From Pseudomonadota bacterium (GTDB taxonomy: Bacteria > Pseudomonadota > Alphaproteobacteria > Azospirillales > Azospirillaceae), in the NCBI GenBank assembly GCA_023413605.1, contig JAEZPL010000292.1:1-7919 (forward strand): DNA of 7,919 nucleotides. Direction: 5' to 3'. Both the position numbers and the translations under genes were made by a program. Below, in pieces: positions 7,334 to 7,919 of the stretch. Under the pieces are notes generated by a model, which saw only the letters and a program-made list of their open reading frames with translations, was not told the origin of the DNA and did no database searches. The stretch's first letter is position 1; every line of letters begins with the position of its first letter.

Positions 7334-7351
7334 TGTTGCTGCATTGCAACA
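7334..7351. promoter_or_regulatory. 18-bp TGC-rich dyad upstream of the ompA-like gene
   Basis: TGTTGC (7334-7339) and GCAACA (7346-7351) are perfect 6-base arms around TGCATT. The site lies in the 229-bp gap between the carbonic anhydrase-like gene and the ompA-like gene, next to the most AT-rich stretch of the gap; on the minus strand a weak CATAAG (7357 to 7352) would put a transcript start within the dyad. TGC/GCA-rich symmetric sites are the kind reported for the PHA regulator PhaR in Paracoccus, but the owner here is unknown. Confidence 0.45.
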
Positions 7352-7390
7352 CTTATGATTACCCCAAAGGGCGTACAAAATGGTGGTATT

Positions 7391-7909
7391 TCAGGCGTTC
7401 CGGTAGGTGTCGGCGAGCTTGACGTAATTCCTCGCGTTGACCGGGAAAAAATCCAAATCCTTCGCGTTCAGGTTCCGAATCGGGCGCGCCGGGCTGCCGG
7501 CCCACAGTTCCCCGGTTTTCACCCGCTTGCCCGGCGTGACCAGCGCGCCGGCCGCGACCATGGCTCCCGATTCGACGTGGGCTCCGTCCATGATGCAGGC
7601 CTTCATGCCGATGAAGCAGCCGCTGTCGAGCGTGCAGGCGTGCAGCAGGGCCATGTGGCCGACCGAGATGTCGTCACCGATGTAGGTGCCCTGCCCCGCG
7701 GCGGCGACGTGGATGATCGTGCCGTCCTGGATGTTGGTGCGGGCGCCGATGCGGATCTCGTTGACATCGCCGCGCACGACGCACCCGAACCAGATGCCCG
7801 TGCCCGGCCCGATCACGACATCGCCGATGACGGTCGCGGTCGGCGCGATGTAAGCGCTCTCGTCGATCGTCGGCAGCGTGCCTTCGAATGGCAGAATCAG
7901 GCCGGACAT
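7391..7909 (-). CDS. Gamma-class carbonic anhydrase-like hexapeptide-repeat protein
   Basis: A 172-residue left-handed beta-helix protein, expected to be a cytoplasmic trimer. Hexapeptide repeats run from about 18 to 127 (ATVIGD, VVIGPG, IRIGAR, TYIGDD and so on), followed by a C-terminal helix (147-170) that packs on the helix. Metal-ligand candidates H67, H85 and H90 keep the His-x4-His spacing of Methanosarcina Cam (H117/H122); R46, D48, N59 and Q61 match other conserved Cam active-site positions. The loop between H67 and H85 is shorter than in Cam and lacks its acidic segment, as in the CamH/YrdA group, so carbon dioxide hydration is plausible but not assured. WAGSPARPIRNL (136-147) is typical of these proteins. 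The start is supported by AGG at the window's last bases (7917-7919), 7 bases upstream of the ATG. No clear terminator follows the stop. Confidence 0.95.
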   Translation of the reverse strand: MSGLILPFEGTLPTIDESAYIAPTATVIGDVVIGPGTGIWFGCVVRGDVNEIRIGARTNIQDGTIIHVAAAGQGTYIGDDISVGHMALLHACTLDSGCFIGMKACIMDGAHVESGAMVAAGALVTPGKRVKTGELWAGSPARPIRNLNAKDLDFFPVNARNYVKLADTYRNA

Positions 7910-7919
7910 GGGTCTACCT

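Noticed and set aside
7361..7373. CCCAAAGGG at 7363 and CACCCAAAGGGTG at 3841 as related regulatory sites
   Set aside because: Shared core is only nine bases and short CCC/GGG dyads are expected by chance in GC-rich DNA; no T-run makes either a terminator.

Overview
The window is GC-rich, densely coded DNA and looks like the chromosome of an alphaproteobacterium, most likely from the Rhodospirillales (Azospirillum-like). That placement is inferred from protein style, the orphan class I PHA synthase and the gene content; no database search was possible. I see no mobile element, phage gene, CRISPR array, tRNA or rRNA. Most of the window is ordinary core metabolism and envelope genes, and I do not see a clear new multi-gene system. 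The interesting material is mainly in the gaps between genes and in one uncharacterised lipoprotein.

Left part (1-3764, all minus strand). Reading in the direction of transcription, a MarR-type repressor gene (3749-3297) overlaps the start of a Bcr/CflA-type drug efflux gene (3300-1912) by 4 bp (ATGA). After 178 bp comes an AlaC-type aminotransferase gene (1733-459), which overlaps homoserine dehydrogenase (459 to beyond the left edge) by 3 bp, also as ATGA. These form two translationally coupled pairs: a regulated efflux pair, and an amino-acid pair at the pyruvate/alanine and aspartate/threonine branch. The marR start carries three alternating half-sites over the -10 box and seems to have almost no leader.

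Middle part (3765-6540). A 293-bp gap with several hairpins separates marR from a small predicted lipoprotein gene (4414-4043, minus). That gene is divergent, across a 267-bp gap, from phaC (4682-6481, plus), the class I polyhydroxyalkanoate synthase and the only plus-strand gene. phaC ends in a textbook intrinsic terminator. No phaA, phaB, phasin or phaR gene is present.

Right part (6541-7919, minus strand). A short secreted OmpA/Pal-like peptidoglycan-binding protein (7161-6565) converges on phaC. Upstream of it, after 229 bp holding an 18-bp TGC-rich dyad and a leader stem-loop, is a gamma-class carbonic anhydrase-like hexapeptide-repeat protein (7909-7391), complete, with its ribosome binding site at the right edge.
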